Assembly (NCBI GenBank): GCA_963797475.1
Contig: CAWCPR010000001.1
Coordinates: 186,001-250,000 of the forward strand
Length of the DNA: 64,000 nt
Origin: CAWCPR01 sp963797475
GTDB taxonomy: Bacteria; Chloroflexota; Anaerolineae; Anaerolineales; UBA4823
Direction: 5' to 3'
Each line of letters begins with the position of its first letter. The first letter of the stretch is position 1. Positions 1 to 8,265 of the stretch are shown here, piece by piece. The position numbers and the translations under genes are program-made. The notes under the pieces were generated by a model. It did no database searches. It was not told the DNA's origin and saw nothing but the letters and a program-made list of their open reading frames with translations.

Positions 1-2
1 CG

Positions 3-383
3 ACCTTCATGATCATGTTCCTGGCAGCCCTGCAGGACATCAACCCGGCCCTTTACGAGGCCGCCAGCATCGATGGCGCTTCAGGCTGGAACCAGTTCTG
101 GAAAATCACTCTGCCTTTGGTGCGCCCGATCATCCTGCTGGTGGTCGTCCTGGGGACGATCGGCTCCTTGCAGGTTTTCGACCAGGTTTACCTGGCGACC
201 CAGGGCGGCCCCTTGGGCACCTCGCAGGTGCCGGTTTACCTGATCTTCACGGAGGCGTTGGGCAAGCAGGGCCCGATCCAAATGGGATACGCTTCCGCCC
301 TGGCTTTCATCCTGGCGGTGATCATCTTCTTCTTTACTTTCATCCAGCGCCGGTTCCTGGAACGCGGCACCGAGCTGTATTAG
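3..383 (+). CDS. Sugar ABC transporter permease, MalF type (5' end outside window)
   Basis: This is the C-terminal part of an inner-membrane permease of a CUT1-type carbohydrate importer. The reading frame is open to the left edge, so the true start lies outside. It carries the EAA loop that contacts the ATPase (EAASIDGASGWNQFWKITLP, near residues 18-37 of the visible part). Hydrophobic segments follow, including one just before the C-terminus (ASALAFILAVIIFFFTF). It ends in a basic tail, FIQRRFLERGTELY. The MalG-type partner starts 18 nt downstream. No ATPase gene is visible, and such systems often share one encoded elsewhere. Substrate cannot be told from the sequence. Confidence 0.93.
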   Translation, partial: TFMIMFLAALQDINPALYEAASIDGASGWNQFWKITLPLVRPIILLVVVLGTIGSLQVFDQVYLATQGGPLGTSQVPVYLIFTEALGKQGPIQMGYASALAFILAVIIFFFTFIQRRFLERGTELY

Positions 384-401
384 TGAAATCAGAGGCCTAT
401 C

Positions 402-1298
402 ATGACTGCAACTGCTCAAAATGTCAAGCTGGCTACTATCGGCAAAACCAACCCACGGCCCGCCCGGTATTATTTCACTACAACGGTGCGCTACCTGGTG
501 TTGGTCGCCATCGGCCTGGTGCTGTTCATGCCGTTCATCCTGGCTACACTGGGCTCCTTCAAAACGGACGCCGAGATCATCGCTTTCCCACCTTCCTTCT
601 TGCCGCACAACTGGCTGGTGGAGAACTGGGTCAAAGTCTGGAACACCGACCTGGGCCAGGGCGCCACCTTTCCGCGCTGGCTGTTCAATACTGCTTTCCT
701 GGCAGTGACAGTGGCTGTGCTGGAGGTGATCTTCTGCTCCATGGCGGCTTATTCGTTCGCCCGCCTGGATTTCCCGGGGCGCGACCTGGTCTTTAATTTC
801 ATGCTGGGCACCATGATGATCCCGGGCGCAGTGACCTTGATCCCAGCTTTCGTGTTGATGACCAAGCTGCACCTGATCAATACCTTCTGGTCGTTGATCT
901 TGCCCGGCATGGTCAGCGCAGGCGGAATCTTTTTGCTGACCCAGTTTTTCAAGTCCATCCCACGCGACCTGGAGGAAGCTGCCTTGATCGACGGCGCCAG
1001 CCACCTCCAAATCTACAAAGACGTGATCCTGCCCCTGGCGCGGCCAGCCCTGCTCACCGTTTTCATCCTGCAGTTCCAGGCGATGTGGAACGCCTTCCTG
1101 CAGCCGCTGCTCTACCTGAGCACGCCGGACAAATATGTCTTGAACGTGGCATTAAGCATCTTCCAGCAGCAATTTAAAGCCCAGTGGAACCTGACCCTGG
1201 TGGGCGCCATGTTTAACGCCATCCCGGTGTTGGTGCTGTTCTTCCTATTCAGCCGCTACTATATCGAAGGTGTTGCCTACACCGGGGTGAAAGGGTAA
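402..1298 (+). CDS. Sugar ABC transporter permease, MalG type
   Basis: A full-length (298 aa) second permease of the carbohydrate importer begun upstream. The N-terminal membrane segment is near residues 30-50 (YLVLVAIGLVLFMPFILATL). The large periplasmic loop typical of MalG proteins follows, then further membrane segments. The EAA motif (EEAALIDGASHLQIYKDVIL) is near residues 190-210. The C-terminus YYIEGVAYTGVKG is typical of the family, whose members often end in G-V/A-x-KG. It is co-directional with the MalF-type gene 18 nt upstream and a DUF624-like gene 4 nt downstream, so one operon is likely. Confidence 0.95.
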   Translation: MTATAQNVKLATIGKTNPRPARYYFTTTVRYLVLVAIGLVLFMPFILATLGSFKTDAEIIAFPPSFLPHNWLVENWVKVWNTDLGQGATFPRWLFNTAFLAVTVAVLEVIFCSMAAYSFARLDFPGRDLVFNFMLGTMMIPGAVTLIPAFVLMTKLHLINTFWSLILPGMVSAGGIFLLTQFFKSIPRDLEEAALIDGASHLQIYKDVILPLARPALLTVFILQFQAMWNAFLQPLLYLSTPDKYVLNVALSIFQQQFKAQWNLTLVGAMFNAIPVLVLFFLFSRYYIEGVAYTGVKG

Positions 1299-1302
1299 GG
1301 GT

Positions 1303-1944
1303 ATGCTCGAACTCCTTGCTGCGTGGCAAATCGTCAGAAAATCGCTCGGCGACCTGTGGGCAGATCTTTGGACCACGGCGGTGGTCAACCTGGCCTGGCT
1401 GCTTTGCCAGGTCCTGGTCTTGCCCGGGCCGCCGGCGACCCTGGCGCTTTTTTACTATGGAAATAAGCTGGCGCACGGCGAGATCGCCGATATCTGGGAT
1501 TTCTGGCGCGCCCTGCGCCGCTACTGGCGTCCGGCCTGGCGCTGGGGCCTGGTTAACCTGGCGCTGCTGTTCATATTGATCGGTGACGTCCGGTTGACGG
1601 GCAGATCCGGTTCATCCATGACCGCCCAGTTCGTCCAGGGATTTTACATTGCCCTCCTGGGCGTGTGGTTTTTGCTCCAGCTTTATACGATCCCTTTCTT
1701 ACTCGAACAAGAAAAACCGGATGTGCGCACGGCATTACGCAACGCGGCCCTGATGACCAGCAGGAACCCGGTTTTTTCGCTGGGCTTGATGCTGTTCTTG
1801 ATCCTGACCCTGGCGGTTGGATCGCTGCTTTTCTTGCTAAGCGTCGCGGGCGGCGCCGTCTTCCTGGCTGTCGCCGGCAACCGGGCGGTGTTGGACCGCC
1901 TGGCGACCCAGGAGAAATTGGCTCTTCTGGAACCCCCTGGATAA
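1303..1944 (+). CDS. DUF624/YesL-like membrane protein
   Basis: A 213-aa integral membrane protein with about five hydrophobic segments, for example TTAVVNLAWLLCQVLVLPG near the start and SLGLMLFLILTLAVGSLLF near the end. The N-terminal layout (an amphipathic start, then NLAWLL and a PGPPATLALFYY turn) matches the YesL/DUF624 family, which commonly sits next to CUT1 sugar permeases. It starts 4 nt after the MalG-type gene. The family has no established biochemical function; a role in transporter assembly or regulation is inference from neighbourhood. Confidence 0.75.
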   Translation: MLELLAAWQIVRKSLGDLWADLWTTAVVNLAWLLCQVLVLPGPPATLALFYYGNKLAHGEIADIWDFWRALRRYWRPAWRWGLVNLALLFILIGDVRLTGRSGSSMTAQFVQGFYIALLGVWFLLQLYTIPFLLEQEKPDVRTALRNAALMTSRNPVFSLGLMLFLILTLAVGSLLFLLSVAGGAVFLAVAGNRAVLDRLATQEKLALLEPPG

Positions 1945-1970
1945 AAGCCACAATTGGGGGAAAGATAGGC

Positions 1971-1979
1971 TGATATAAT
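1971..1979 (+). promoter_or_regulatory. Extended -10 promoter element before the 1989 lipoprotein gene
   Basis: The sequence TGATATAAT fits the extended -10 consensus TGnTATAAT. No -35 at normal spacing is visible; TTGGGG at 1954-1959 leaves only 14 nt. Transcription would begin about 1986, almost at the ATG at 1989. No Shine-Dalgarno sequence is visible, so the transcript may be leaderless or nearly so. Confidence 0.5.
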
Positions 1980-1988
1980 ATTGGCGCC

Positions 1989-2513
1989 ATGAGGAGATTA
2001 AGCGCATCTCAACTGCTTGCACCCCTGGGCCTGCTCCTCCTGACAGCGATCGCCTGCGGGCGGTCCAGCGCCCCTTCCGAACCCAAGGCAGCGGTTTCCC
2101 CCATCGCAACCGGGGCGGGCCTGACCCAGGTCGACCTGTGCCAGGCCATCCCGAAAGAGGATATCGAGGCAGTCATGGGCCGCAAGCTCGCCAGCGCGCC
2201 GCAAAGATTCGAATACTACGACGCCTCCGGCACGAGCGGCTGCTGGTATGATTCCGGCAAAGAGTCGAACGGCACTGCCCATTTCGGCTACGTGGTGCTT
2301 ACCCCGGTCGAAGTGTACGACGAACAGCCGCTTTATCTTGATGAGGACGTGCAGGGCATCGGCGAGACAGCCTACTTCAATAACGGCGCGGATGCTCGCC
2401 AGCTTTGGGTCAAGATGAACGACCAGGCCGCGTTCGTCGTCGCCTTTGGCGACATTGCCAATGAAGATGGCCTGATAGCCATCGCCAACCTGGTTGCAGC
2501 CGCGATCCACTGA
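1989..2513 (+). CDS. Putative lipoprotein (DUF3558-like)
   Basis: This 174-aa protein starts with a basic residue cluster and a hydrophobic segment (LLAPLGLLLLTAIAC). It ends in a lipobox-like TAIAC, so it is probably an exported lipoprotein anchored at Cys23. A Ser/Pro/Ala-rich linker follows. The globular part has LCQAIPKEDIEAVMGRKL, CWYDS and a final helix, a layout resembling small DUF3558-type lipoproteins. Function is unknown. There is no Shine-Dalgarno before the ATG, and the extended -10 element ends 9 nt upstream. Confidence 0.75.
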   Translation: MRRLSASQLLAPLGLLLLTAIACGRSSAPSEPKAAVSPIATGAGLTQVDLCQAIPKEDIEAVMGRKLASAPQRFEYYDASGTSGCWYDSGKESNGTAHFGYVVLTPVEVYDEQPLYLDEDVQGIGETAYFNNGADARQLWVKMNDQAAFVVAFGDIANEDGLIAIANLVAAAIH

Positions 2514-2552
2514 TCGAATCAATATTCACAATAGTTTCTCCCGGAGGCGAGC

Positions 2553-3020
2553 ATGGGCGATTATTTCCGCAGCACGCGCGAATGTACCTTTGGACAGCTT
2601 CGCCCCGAGATTCTGCACGGGATTCGCGATTATCTTCAGGCGCACGAGATGGAGCGGGTCGAGGCCGAGATCCTGATGTGCTGCGAGACCACCTCCCAGA
2701 AGAAGAAAAAGGGGCTATTCGCCGGGCTTTTAGGCGGCGACCCGGACCCGGTCCATTACACCGGCATGTTGGTGACCCCGGAATGGCTGGTCTGGGCCAG
2801 GCACGGCGTAAAATACGGCACGGTGACGCTTTCGGCGCGCCTCAAGGAGGTCGAGGTAAAAGAATTTTCATCGCCGCTGCTCGAAGATACGGGTTTGGAA
2901 GTGTTTGGCTTCGTCGGCGGATCGAGCGAGAAGGTGAACGCCTTCATCGGCCTGGGGACGGAGCTGGCAGCCCAAAGGTTTCGAGAGGTGGTAGAGGACG
3001 CCGCAGCAAAAACGGGGTGA
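2553..3020 (+). CDS. Hypothetical protein
   Basis: A 155-aa soluble protein preceded by a good ribosome-binding site (GGAGG at about 2542). It is predicted mixed alpha/beta: an N-terminal helix (LRPEILHGIRDYLQAHEME), then strands (EAEILMCCETTSQ, HYTGMLVTPEWLVWARHG, GTVTLSARLKEVEVKEF) and a C-terminal helix. The strand-then-helix pattern with a lysine-rich loop (QKKKKG) recalls a PH-like or bacterial PH fold, but this is only a visual impression. Its stop codon directly abuts the GTG start of the next gene, so the two are probably co-translated. Confidence 0.75.
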   Translation: MGDYFRSTRECTFGQLRPEILHGIRDYLQAHEMERVEAEILMCCETTSQKKKKGLFAGLLGGDPDPVHYTGMLVTPEWLVWARHGVKYGTVTLSARLKEVEVKEFSSPLLEDTGLEVFGFVGGSSEKVNAFIGLGTELAAQRFREVVEDAAAKTG

Positions 3021-3386
3021 GTGAATCAGGATGAGACCCGCCCAGGGGTACGATTAACTTTCTTGAAAGAGCCCGGTCTGCGCCGCAATTCGAAATTGTT
3101 GTGGGGGATGATCCTGCTCGCCTTGATCTACGCCGGGCTGTTCTATTTCCTGCCCTCCCCGACCGGATCGCGCCTGGGAGACGGCGCGATCGGCGTGCTG
3201 CTCGGCCTGTACATCTGCTCGCACCCGGCGGCGCATGCGGTCGACCTGATTTTTTTCGAGCGCGGCGTTCTGCGCCAGGCGCGCTCCGATTGGGGCCTGG
3301 CGCGCTGGCTGGCGTTGAATTTTCTGGTTTTCTTTGTGGGCTGGCTGGTCATTGTCTCCGGTACGACCCACTTTACCGCCCGTTGA
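3021..3386 (+). CDS. Small membrane protein
   Basis: A 121-aa protein from a GTG start with no gap after the preceding stop. Three hydrophobic segments are visible: LLWGMILLALIYAGLFYFLP, GAIGVLLGLYICSHPAAHAV and WLALNFLVFFVGWLVIVSG. No catalytic motif was recognised. Its tight coupling to the 2553 gene suggests a joint function at the membrane. Confidence 0.7.
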   Translation: MNQDETRPGVRLTFLKEPGLRRNSKLLWGMILLALIYAGLFYFLPSPTGSRLGDGAIGVLLGLYICSHPAAHAVDLIFFERGVLRQARSDWGLARWLALNFLVFFVGWLVIVSGTTHFTAR

Positions 3387-3411
3387 ATTAGTTCGATTTC
3401 CCTTCTGTTCT

Positions 3412-3945
3412 GTGGAAAATATTCGCATCGACATCCGTTACGGGGCTGAAAGCGATAACGTCTTGCTGTCCGAGTTAGGCGCAGAGACTTTTACCGATTC
3501 TTTCGCCGCCGAAAACACGCCCGAGAATATGGCAGCCTATCTGAAGGCTTCTTTCAGCCCGGAAAAGCAAGCCGCCGAGCTGGCCGACCCTGCCACCGTT
3601 TTCCTGATTGCGCAGGTCGCCGGGCAGACAGCCGGTTACGCCCGGCTGAAAGCCGGCCCAGGCCCCTTGGAGGTCGGTGGGCTGCGGCCGGTTGAGATCG
3701 TCCGCTTTTATGCCCGTAAGGAATGGATCGGGCGGGGCGTCGGCCCGGGGTTGATGCAGGCCTGCCTCACTGAGGCCGGGAAGCGCGGCTGCGATACCAT
3801 CTGGCTGGACGTTTGGGAGCGTAACCCGCGGGCGATCGCCTTCTACCGCAAATGGGGCTTTGTCGAAGCCGGCATGCAGGCCTTCCAATTGGGAGACGAT
3901 CTGCAAAATGATTTGCTGATGCAAAGAGCCGTCGGCGGAGAATGA
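3412..3945 (+). CDS. GNAT family N-acetyltransferase
   Basis: A GNAT-fold acyltransferase that would transfer an acetyl group from acetyl-CoA to an unknown small molecule or protein amine. The CoA-binding region is RKEWIGRGVGPGLM (R/Q-x-x-G-x-G/A type), followed by the helix LMQACLTEAGKRG, strand TIWLDVWERN and the typical C-terminal AIAFYRKWGFVEAG. A longer frame exists upstream to 3334, but it would overlap the 3021 gene. The GTG at 3412 (VENIRIDIRYG) gives a normal-length protein of 177 aa and is preferred. Confidence 0.88.
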   Translation: MENIRIDIRYGAESDNVLLSELGAETFTDSFAAENTPENMAAYLKASFSPEKQAAELADPATVFLIAQVAGQTAGYARLKAGPGPLEVGGLRPVEIVRFYARKEWIGRGVGPGLMQACLTEAGKRGCDTIWLDVWERNPRAIAFYRKWGFVEAGMQAFQLGDDLQNDLLMQRAVGGE

Positions 3946-4039
3946 TGGAGTGGAGGCCGAGGGGGAATTACAGGGCAAGATGTGTCATTCATCAGTTGAT
4001 TTTTATATGAAAAGCGTCTATAACCAGAGTACCCGCAAC

Positions 4040-4172
4040 GTAGTATAGCCCCTTGTGGGCGTGGGGGTGTATTGTTCGGGCACCTATCGGGCACAAGGCC
4101 CTATGCTACGCAGACGATGGTGGACGGGCACCTATCGGGCACAAGGCCCTATGCTACGCAGACGATAGTAGA
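4040..4172. repeat. Palindromic repeat cluster A1 (inverted arm plus two 48-nt tandem units)
   Basis: GTAGTATAGCCCCTTGTG at 4040-4057 is the near reverse complement of CACAAGGCCCTATGCTAC, which follows twice (ending at 4109 and 4157). The right arms lie in two direct 48-nt units, 4077-4124 and 4125-4172, differing at two bases. Related arms recur at 5518-5563 and 22524-22560. The element can fold as a hairpin and lies between the GNAT gene and the FAD oxidoreductase gene. Confidence 0.8.
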
Positions 4173-4186
4173 CGGGGAGGCAGCGG

Positions 4187-5518
4187 ATGAAAGATTATAC
4201 GGATTTATCCTTTTGGTTGGACACCTATGGTGCGTACACGCCCAACCCGCCGGTCGAAGGCGATATACACCCGGACGTCGTGGTCATTGGCGGTGGCTTC
4301 ACCGGTCTTTCGACCGCCTACCATCTACGAAAATACGCGCCGGGCTTGAATGTCGCAGTACTGGAGGCGGAGGTGGTCGGGTTCGGCGCCAGCGGGCGTA
4401 ACGGCGGCTTTTCGATGACCCTGTTTGGACTGGAGCCGTCGGTGACCAAGGCCCTCTTCGGCCAGCAGCGAACGGTCGAAGCGCACCGCTATATGGAGCG
4501 GGCGGTGGATTACGTAGACGAGCTGGTCAAACAACACCAGATGCAGTCCGAGTATAGTTTCCCGGGCTTCATCCGCGCCGCGACCACGCCCGGTTTTGTC
4601 CGGCGCATCCAGCACGACCTCGAGATCCTGGTATCGATGGGCATCACCGGCATCGAATGGTGGGACGCCGGACGGCTGCGAGATCAGGTCGACTCGCCCC
4701 TTTTCCTGGGCGGTTGGTGGGAGCCGCGCTGCGGGTTGCTCAACCCGGCCAGGCAGGCGCGCGAGCTCAAACGCGTGGCCGAGCAGGCCGGGGCGCAGGT
4801 TTACGAACAGACACCGGTCATCGAGATCAAGCGGGGGAACAAATTCAAGCTGCGGACCCCTGGCGGTGTGGTCAGCGCGGATAAGATCGTCTTTGCCACC
4901 AACGCCTATTCACACCTGATCCCACAATTGCGTTCGAAACAGGTGCCGGCCTTCACCCACATGGTGGTGACCGAGCCGCTCAGCGATGCGCAGCTCGCTC
5001 CGATTGGCTGGAAGAACCGCCAGGGGATCGAGGATGCTCGCAACCTGGTGCACTACTTCCGCCTGACTCCCGACAACCGCCTGGCGATGGGCGGCAGCGA
5101 CGTGAGCCTGGCTTACGGGCGGAATATGGACCGCGACCTGAACCCGCGCGTCTTCGCCGACCTGGAGCACGATGTCGTCCGTCTCTTTCCCAGCCTGAAA
5201 GGGGTGCGCTTCACGCATCGCTGGGGCGGGCCGGTCTCGGTGCCGGTCGATATGGCCCCGGCAATGGGTTACATCGGCGACCCACGCGCGGTCTACAGCC
5301 TGGGCTGCGTTGGGCATGGCGTCTCGATGACCCACCTGAACGGTTGGACTGCCGCCGATCTGCTGCTCGAGCGCAAGACCGACCTGAAGGAGGTCTGGTT
5401 TGTCAACCGGCGCATGCTCCCCTGGCCCCCTGAGCCGCTGCGCCTGATCGCCAGCCACGCCATCCGTGGTTATATGCGCATCGAGGATGCGATTTACGAG
5501 CGCAAGCTGGCAGGGTAG
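4187..5518 (+). CDS. FAD-dependent oxidoreductase, DAO family
   Basis: A 443-aa amine or amino-acid oxidase of the DadA/PuuB/glycine-oxidase superfamily. The Rossmann dinucleotide motif is VVVIGGGFTGLSTAYHLRK (residues 31-49). It is followed by the acidic ribose-binding end VAVLEAE and the GFGASGRNGGF FAD motif typical of PuuB-like oxidases. The C-terminal FAD-binding stretch is SLGCVGHGVSMTHLNGW. A strong Shine-Dalgarno (GGGGAGG) lies 6-7 nt before the ATG. It would oxidise an amine or secondary amino acid with O2 or a quinone; substrate unknown. Palindromic repeats flank both sides. Confidence 0.9.
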   Translation: MKDYTDLSFWLDTYGAYTPNPPVEGDIHPDVVVIGGGFTGLSTAYHLRKYAPGLNVAVLEAEVVGFGASGRNGGFSMTLFGLEPSVTKALFGQQRTVEAHRYMERAVDYVDELVKQHQMQSEYSFPGFIRAATTPGFVRRIQHDLEILVSMGITGIEWWDAGRLRDQVDSPLFLGGWWEPRCGLLNPARQARELKRVAEQAGAQVYEQTPVIEIKRGNKFKLRTPGGVVSADKIVFATNAYSHLIPQLRSKQVPAFTHMVVTEPLSDAQLAPIGWKNRQGIEDARNLVHYFRLTPDNRLAMGGSDVSLAYGRNMDRDLNPRVFADLEHDVVRLFPSLKGVRFTHRWGGPVSVPVDMAPAMGYIGDPRAVYSLGCVGHGVSMTHLNGWTAADLLLERKTDLKEVWFVNRRMLPWPPEPLRLIASHAIRGYMRIEDAIYERKLAG

Positions 5519-5563
5519 TAGTATAGGCCTTTGTGGCCGAACGGGCACAAGGCCCTATGCTAC
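5518..5563. repeat. Palindromic repeat A2
   Basis: GTAGTATAGGCCTTTGTGGC faces GGGCACAAGGCCCTATGCTAC-type sequence (right arm ends at 5563), forming an imperfect hairpin of about 20 bp. It overlaps the last base of the oxidoreductase stop codon. It also supplies the ATG at 5557 of the next gene, so a mobile palindrome may have created or replaced that start region. Confidence 0.75.
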
Positions 5564-6342
5564 TTTCATCCCAAACGCCCTATCCGGCGATCAACGCCCT
5601 GCTGGAAACGCTGCTTGCCAGCCTTCAGGCGGTTTTGGGGGAGCGTCTGACCGGCATATACCTGCACGGATCATTGGCCAGCGGGGATTTCCATCCCAAC
5701 CGCAGCGACGTCGACATCCTGGTTGTTACAGCCAGCGAGCTGCCCGGCGAAACGCTGGTTAATTTGCAAGCCATGCACGGGCGCATCGCCGCCAGCGGCC
5801 TGGAATGGGCGACGACGCTCGAAATCTCCTACATCCCGCAAAAGGCGCTGCGCCGCTATGACCCGGACAACGCCTACCACCCCGCCTTGCGAGCGGACGG
5901 GAGCTTCAGCGTGGACCGCCACGGGAGCGACTGGGTCATCCAACGCCACAACTTCCGCGAAAATGGGATCGTTCTGTCCGGGCCAGATATCAAAACATTG
6001 ATCGACCCGGTCCAACCCGAAGAATTAAAGGAGGCAGTCGCCGGGATTCTGGAGGAGTGGTGGCGGCCGAAGCTCAAGGATTTCTCATTGTTAACCAGCG
6101 GCGAATACCAGGCCTTCGCCGTCCTGACGATGTGCCGGGCATTGTATACCTTGCAGACCGGGGAAGTAGTCTCGAAGCCGGCGGCGGCGCGCTGGGCGCA
6201 GGAGACGCTCGGCCAGCCCTGGGCGCCGTTGATCGAACGCGCATCCGCCTGGCAGCGCGGCCAGCCGCTGGATGTCTTGGGTGAGATCCTGGATTTTATC
6301 CGCTACACGCTGGAGAAGAGCAGTAGATCTGGCGATCGTTAA
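5557..6342 (+). CDS. AadA-like aminoglycoside nucleotidyltransferase family protein
   Basis: A 261-aa protein of the pol-beta nucleotidyltransferase fold. The active-site signature is LHGSLASGDFHPNRSDVDIL (GS-x9-DxD), used to bind Mg-ATP and adenylylate a hydroxyl group. The C-terminal helical half resembles the DUF4111 domain of AadA enzymes (MCRALYTLQTGEVVSKPAAA). AadA family members modify streptomycin and spectinomycin; whether this one acts on drugs or on a native metabolite is unknown. The frame extends upstream to a GTG at 5533, but that part is palindromic repeat, so the ATG at 5557 is preferred. It overlaps the convergent 6339 gene by 4 nt. Confidence 0.82.
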   Translation: MLLSSQTPYPAINALLETLLASLQAVLGERLTGIYLHGSLASGDFHPNRSDVDILVVTASELPGETLVNLQAMHGRIAASGLEWATTLEISYIPQKALRRYDPDNAYHPALRADGSFSVDRHGSDWVIQRHNFRENGIVLSGPDIKTLIDPVQPEELKEAVAGILEEWWRPKLKDFSLLTSGEYQAFAVLTMCRALYTLQTGEVVSKPAAARWAQETLGQPWAPLIERASAWQRGQPLDVLGEILDFIRYTLEKSSRSGDR

Positions 6343-7580
6343 GGCGCCGTGTATTTAGCCGCCTGTGCATCACAGGGCCAGGCCGGGCTCGGCAGGTTCC
6401 CGGCCTGTGCGTACACCTTTACCGAGGCCGGCGAGGAAAAATAATCCCGGTAAACGTAGCCCAGGCGGTAATAATCCGGGCCGCCCTGGTAGCACCAATC
6501 CTGGTCCGGGAGGATGAAGGGGTGCGGCAGGAAGAGCAGGGTGCCCGGCGTCAGGTCGGATAACGCCGCAGGGTATTCCCCCTGGCGCACGTGATAGCGC
6601 AGGACAGCCTGGTTGATGGACTCGGCTCGCCGTTCCGTGCGCTGGCGCGGCACGTTTCCCCAATCCCCATCGAATCCAAAAGTCCCAAATGTATTTGCAG
6701 CCATGATGATGACCGGAAGGATCAAGGCGAAACCGAAAGCTGGCGAGCGGCGCGGAACAGGCAGGCTCCAGGCCAGCAGGATGGCGTAGGCGAAGCCAAA
6801 AACTGTGGTTAGCTCCAGGATCGCGATCCCGCCCAGGCCGTCCGTGGCGACGTCCCAGGCGCTGGCTGTGACAGCATGCAGCGCGAGCAGCAGCAAGATC
6901 GGAGTCGAAACCGCTCCCGCCAGGCATACTTTACGCCAGGAAAGCGCCCCTTCATCCGCTAACACCTGGCCCAAGATGTGCATGAGCGCGATGACTGCTA
7001 ACCCCGGGATGAGGAAAACCAGGACCGAGGCTTTTTCCGCCAGCCAGGCTGGCGCTTCGATCAGTGGCCTTTGGGTGTCTGTTGCCCATAATGAAAATAA
7101 GAGCAGCAAGATCAAAACCATGTATAGAACCGGCGACCACCTGCCCGCCCGCTTCAATACCCACCAGGCCAGCGCCAACGTCAATCCCCCAATGAGAACC
7201 GCCTGGCTGATGAACGCATCTCCAAACCGGCCGAGAGCCGCGAGCAGACCCAGGTCGATCAGGAAAACCACGAACGGCCAGCGCAGCTTCAAGACATTTC
7301 CCCGGTTTAACCAGGGCAAGAGCTTCTCTGCCAGGAAAAGCAGGGTTTCGGCTATAAGGGCGCAGATCGAGGGCAAAAAGATCAGCGCAACCAAAGAGGC
7401 TTTTTCCCCGGCGGTTAAATAAGCGACCAGGGAGATCCCGAGCAAGAAAGCCAGGCCGATCCCCAAAAAACCGAGCCAATCCGGGTAACGTTCAGGTTCT
7501 TGAGCAGATGGGCGGAAAGCCTGGCCAATGCCAACCAAAAAGATCGCCGGTAAGACACCGCCTATCAGGACGAAGACCAT
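6339..7580 (-). CDS. Multi-pass membrane protein of unknown function
   Basis: A roughly 413-aa protein with about ten hydrophobic segments (for example VLIGGVLPAIFLVGIGQAF, WLGFLGIGLAFLLGISLVAY, WPFVVFLIDLGLLAALG). A soluble C-terminal region of about 110 residues follows, with an ESINQAVLRYHVRQGEYP segment reminiscent of pilin-type or GspG-like folds. The frame extends to a TTG at 7598, but GAGG sits 7-8 nt before the ATG at 7580, which is preferred. The pseudopilin-like tail after a polytopic membrane domain is unusual. No function is assigned. Confidence 0.72.
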   Translation of the reverse strand: MVFVLIGGVLPAIFLVGIGQAFRPSAQEPERYPDWLGFLGIGLAFLLGISLVAYLTAGEKASLVALIFLPSICALIAETLLFLAEKLLPWLNRGNVLKLRWPFVVFLIDLGLLAALGRFGDAFISQAVLIGGLTLALAWWVLKRAGRWSPVLYMVLILLLLFSLWATDTQRPLIEAPAWLAEKASVLVFLIPGLAVIALMHILGQVLADEGALSWRKVCLAGAVSTPILLLLALHAVTASAWDVATDGLGGIAILELTTVFGFAYAILLAWSLPVPRRSPAFGFALILPVIIMAANTFGTFGFDGDWGNVPRQRTERRAESINQAVLRYHVRQGEYPAALSDLTPGTLLFLPHPFILPDQDWCYQGGPDYYRLGYVYRDYFSSPASVKVYAQAGNLPSPAWPCDAQAAKYTAP

Positions 7581-7698
7581 ATTGAATACCTCATTCAAAT
7601 AAGTCGGATACCGTCATTTAATGATTGTAGCACAAGATTCTCCATTTTTTCGTTAAAATAGGTTGGGCAAGACTAAACCTTCAACAAGGGAAAAATGA

Positions 7699-8211
7699 AT
7701 GACGACTACACGCAGGCAGTTTGTGCTTATCACGATACTCGGTTGGCTCTCGATGCTCGGCTTCGATTTCTTCCTGCATGCCGGGCTGCTTGCTAAGCTT
7801 TATACGCGCCAGAGCCCGTTTCTATTGCCCCCGCTGCGTTCCTTCCAGTTGATCCCCCTGGGTTACCTGTCCTTCCTGCTCCTGGCGATCCTGCTGGCCT
7901 GGCTGATGTGGCGCCTTTCGATCCGGGACAGCCGCCAGGGCTTCCTTTTTGCCCTGGCGTTCGGCGCATTATCCTGGGGCGCCACAATTCTCGGACTGGC
8001 GTCCATTTCCACTGCGGATGTCGATCTGCTCGCCGGCTGGTTTTTCGGTCAGGTCCTGGAGCTTGGTATTGCCGGGGCAGTGATGGGCAGTGCTTTCGCC
8101 GGCAAACGACTCACCCGCCTTGCAATCGGGGTGACCCTGTTCGTGATCCTCTGCCTGGTCGTCACGGTCGCCATGCAGAGCGCGGGGATCGTTCCGACGA
8201 CGCGATTTTGA
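7699..8211 (+). CDS. Small polytopic membrane protein
   Basis: A 170-aa protein with four predicted membrane helices: FVLITILGWLSMLGFDFFLH, LIPLGYLSFLLLAILLAWLM, LFALAFGALSWGATILGLA and AIGVTLFVILCLVVTVAMQ. Nothing catalytic was recognised. The ATG at 7699 follows a weak purine-rich stretch (AAGGGAAAAATGA). It diverges from the 6339 gene, and the roughly 120-nt gap probably holds both promoters. Confidence 0.7.
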   Translation: MTTTRRQFVLITILGWLSMLGFDFFLHAGLLAKLYTRQSPFLLPPLRSFQLIPLGYLSFLLLAILLAWLMWRLSIRDSRQGFLFALAFGALSWGATILGLASISTADVDLLAGWFFGQVLELGIAGAVMGSAFAGKRLTRLAIGVTLFVILCLVVTVAMQSAGIVPTTRF

Positions 8212-8265
8212 CCGGGGCAATCGGCGGGACAGCCGATCGAACCGGGATCACGCCCTTCACGTACA

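Noticed and set aside
81..1010. Long minus-strand ORF (309 codons)
   Set aside because: It is antisense to the MalF and MalG permeases, has a Gln/His/Arg-rich composition and matches no family.
4077..4172. Possible CRISPR array
   Set aside because: Only two direct units of 48 nt with no spacers between them; the arms belong to a palindromic repeat family.
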